Source: Andrena cerasifolii
Lineage: Eukaryota > Arthropoda > Insecta > Hymenoptera > Andrenidae
DNA: 64,000 bases
Direction of reading: 5' to 3'
Assembly: GCF_050908995.1 (NCBI RefSeq)
Contig: NC_135123.1
Location: 15,624,001 to 15,688,000, forward strand
Both the position numbers and the translations under genes were made by a program. Positions 60,731 through 64,000 of this stretch are shown piece after piece. Numbering within the stretch: position 1 is the stretch's first letter; every line of letters begins with the position of its first letter. The notes beneath the pieces were generated by a model that was not told where the DNA came from, made no database searches, and saw nothing but the letters and a program-made list of their open reading frames with translations.

Positions 60731-63700
60731 TGGGAAACTCTCCTGGTTAGTTTTGACAAAGTATGCCGATTACGTTCCTGGAATTTTTATTATATGTATT
60801 CCTATGTTTCTGACAGCACAATGTAATAGCTTTCGGCATAACTAGGCTCATACCCTCAAGGGTATTGTTTTGAATATTACTTGAGTGGGCCTCGAGCAGG
60901 TTGCTACGTCTACTGCCAGACGTGTTTTTACTCATAGAGGGCGCCGCAGGTTCAAAGGGCGTGCCTCCAACTTGGTCTGCCCGAGATATGCAAGTATTTA
61001 CTAGATCCCGTCCAAAAACTTTGATGAATGCATCTCTGGGCTCTTGACTCCTAATGGCCGAGTGCGCCACCACCTTCGCTGCCTGTTGGATTTCACGAAT
61101 TCGCCATATCTGTTCTGCAAACTACGCAAGGGTGCTTGGGGTTTTGTTGTAAAAGCTAGATGAGTGCGAGTGACGTGTGTTAGGTGGCGTCTGCTCACTT
61201 CCAACGTAACTCGTCTGTACACGATTTATGTATGCGGGAGTCTGGTGTATAGTTTCCGAGTACATGCTCCGTTCAGATAAAAATGGAACAAATTGCCGCC
61301 TATGGCCGAGATGGATTTACTGAATAACGCGAATTGATGTGACGCTGTTAGCTCATACGTTAGGGCGTATTATTTTAGCAATTTTTATTTAAAGAAAAGC
61401 AATTCTTTTAATAAAGTAATTTATTTTACTTCGTTTGTTATGTTAAGGTGGCAACGTGCGAGAATGATGTTGCTTTTCATCCAGAATATTGTGCTTTTAT
61501 ATTTCTTTTAAATATTTGTCGTATTAAATAATTTTATGAAGATTGAAGTATGTGAAAGTCATTTGAGGCAAGAAGGATAAGAAAGGCGTGGTACGACTTT
61601 CCAATAGCAATCTTTAATTTTTTGAAGTGTTGTTTACGTAGTGTATTATTAAGAATAAAATAAATAAAAAAGAATACTAAAAATGAATACTTTTCGATTC
61701 AGTTTAACCACATATTTTTATACGAAACCAGGCATTAATTTCACAACAGTTTTGTCATTTCTAAAAATTTCTTCAACTATCCAGTGTTGAATTAACTGTA
61801 ATAAGATTACAAGTTCACTTTTATAATTTGGAAGATCACTGGTATCTGTCTTTCACCCATTTACAAAAATTAGAGGCATTCAAAGATTAAGTAATATAAT
61901 AATTTTACAAACAAATCCTTTTTCGCTTCTACGGCGATATTTATTTCTCAACGCGCCGTTTATTAGATCGCTAATAAACATTCCAGTTTAATGCATGCAC
62001 CGGACGTTATTTTTACGTTGCAATATTTTACTCGTCGCGATAACTTTCATTTATCTTATCAGTTTCACTGTGTATTGCACATAAGATTGTTATAATTTTA
62101 TGGCAGCCTCGGCACAGCCACGTTCCCTGATACTTCGCTTACTTCTTTCGTCACGCACACCTGCAATTAAGCATACTATGCATAAATATTACATGATATT
62201 TAATGTGGCCACGTGACTCTCATTCTGACAGCGTTATAAAGATTGCAGGCGCTCGCTTTTCGTGACCCCTTAACATTACTCTGGTCACAACTTCTAAATA
62301 GATTTCATCGGCTCATTGCCAAAAAGTATTGGCCGATATGTGTTTCCTTACTTTAAAGTATTTTATTAATTAAACTGAAATCCTTAAATAATTTATAATA
62401 ATTTGCAGAAGATTCAAATAACTTTATTATTATCTTTACACTTACTTATGAAGTGAAATAGATGCTTCTGAAGCTTCTTGTTGGCTTTTGAAAGAAATGT
62501 GAAGATCATCTGGCATTACGAGACTTTAGGAATATATCCAGACGATGCTTACATTAGTGGATTATTAATTATTTGATGTGACGTATCTTAAAAATCGTTT
62601 CGCCTGTTTAGCGGAAATTAACTCAGCTTGAAACTTTCGATTAAATGGAGGTAAATAAAAGAATTCGGAAGTTTTAATTAAAGTGTTGTTGCGCGGACAC
62701 TTGGGACGGTGGACGTGAAGCCGTGGGACTTATTAAGCTCTCTGACGGAGCAACTCACACGCCAACACCACAGGAGCTTTGACCAAGTTTAATTTGTGCT
62801 TGCATCAGGGAAGCGTGATAATCTACAGCAAGCAAATCGTAGTAAACCTCTAAACTAAAAATACATTAATGTTCTTTTAACGCTTTATCTCTGGAAGACA
62901 ATTGATATGTATATAAATAGAATTATGTTTGCAAAATTTGATTTTGGTAATGCACATAACAGTCGTTATACCTAAAGCATATAACTAATGGATGTGTAGT
63001 ATCTCTGCAGTCGTTTGTTTATACAATCAATTATTCAAACAGCAGCATATTACTTTTGCGTTATATTAAATTATTTATCTTCATTTGAAACCCCATCATT
63101 AACGTCTGTTTAATTGGAACATTTTACTTCAAATCACGTTCGACATTATTAAAGCATACAGGACTGTCCTAAAATGTATAAAATATAAATTCTTTCAAAG
63201 TCTGAATTTCTCCATATTATGAAATTTATACATTTCGTTTGAATGCTGTTCCAAAGTAGAACTCTGCAGTAAAAGAATGCTGCACGAGTCGTAGAAACAA
63301 GATAAATGATTTAACACATACAAAAGACTTAATCTATCATTTCAATAAATTGTTTACGCGTGCAGCAGCAAATGCATCACACAAATGTCATACAAATGTA
63401 ATAATATTAACAAATTACAATACCCAAATTTCTTTCATAATTTATATGAAATCGACAAAAATTTTATAGTTTCAAAAAACAGTAGAATCCGTGACGTGTA
63501 GTAAATCGTTGGAACGGTATAAAGTATAAAACAGCGAGAATGAAAATTTCAACTGACCCGGCACGATGCCATAAACGCTGCTGAAACATGAGTTACGGCA
63601 TGTACTCGGTTAAATCGGACACAACAAGCGAGAGTTCGCTTTCGGTGTCTTGTTTTCGTAATTGCCAAAATATCCGTAAAAGTTTCGAGATTGTGGTGAA

Positions 63701-64000
63701 GTATAATAATCACGTGTGACTCATAAAACTACAGTACACATATAATAGAATGTGAATTCTTAAACACAATCTATCATTACTATCTGATTATAAAATATAA
63801 CTAAACATTAAAAACTTGTACTCGTTCCTCTGAAATATTTTCAATAATAGATAACAAGTAAAACGTCATTTTGGGGTGTGCTTTTGAACATTTAACTTTC
63901 ATGCACTCTGCTATACTCGGTAATACATGTCAAGGTACTGTGCAAGTTGAGAGAGTTTTAAATCCACCGATTAGAATTTTGGGGATCTGCTGGCTTACTC
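60731..64000. other. Intergenic DNA, AT-rich
   Basis: After about 61300 the base composition is strongly AT-rich and no repeat family from the rest of the window is seen. No gene recognised. Confidence 0.4.

Overview
The window is eukaryotic and most likely from an insect. Genes are sparse, introns obey GT-AG, the sequence is AT-rich with islands rich in CpG and AATTA-type motifs, and small inverted-repeat transposons are plentiful. The only gene I can support is the 3' part of a TEAD/scalloped (sd) transcription factor gene on the + strand. The encoded protein keeps vertebrate-like TEAD residues at positions where, from memory, Drosophila Sd has diverged. That is typical of non-dipteran insects and, together with the base composition, suggests Hymenoptera (bee, wasp or ant). 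The species cannot be named from the sequence.

Layout. 1-16848: no coding sequence found. If the first half of the TEA domain lies upstream of the window, this is one long sd intron. 16849-31884: six sd coding exons (16849-16979, 27197-27352, 29168-29383, 29781-30010, 30095-30329, 31771-31884). They join in one frame to about 360 residues: second half of the TEA DNA-binding domain, a linker with one exon that is probably optional, then the complete YAP/Yorkie-binding domain and the stop codon. 31885 to about 35150: probable long 3' UTR, AT-rich, free of the transposon families seen elsewhere. 36100-64000: downstream intergenic DNA (or introns of an unseen gene), rich in repeats, with no coding exon I recognise.

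Mobile DNA. At least eight families of inverted-repeat elements can be seen by comparing the window with itself. Family A is a palindromic MITE of about 430 bp with four copies (12795, 14739, 19810, 23096). Family B is a fold-back element (39481-40178, with a one-armed copy at 18450-18815). Family C is a fold-back with two different tandem arrays in its core (15695-16463). Family D is a 270-390 bp MITE (10628, 20714). Family E has TIRs starting TAGGGGAGA (19614-20400, 42536-43405, fragment at 51684). A piggyBac-like MITE with TTAA duplications sits inside one arm of an older palindromic MITE (25733-26146). A second nested pair has a TAA duplication (36101-36880). A further fold-back lies at 60245-60730. 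There is also a dead Tc1-like transposase (about 21160-22000, minus strand). A 3.2 kb unit is bounded by direct repeats of about 570 bp (45393-48592) and contains tandem arrays and short hairpins.

How it works together. Scalloped is the DNA-binding partner of Yorkie in the Hippo growth pathway and of Vestigial in wing identity. The CpG-rich islands in its introns are plausible enhancers, but nothing in the sequence proves it. I did not find a previously undescribed multi-gene system. The most informative novelties are the nested transposons that preserve their own empty sites, the long perfect palindromes, the direct-repeat-bounded unit, and the linker exon of sd.
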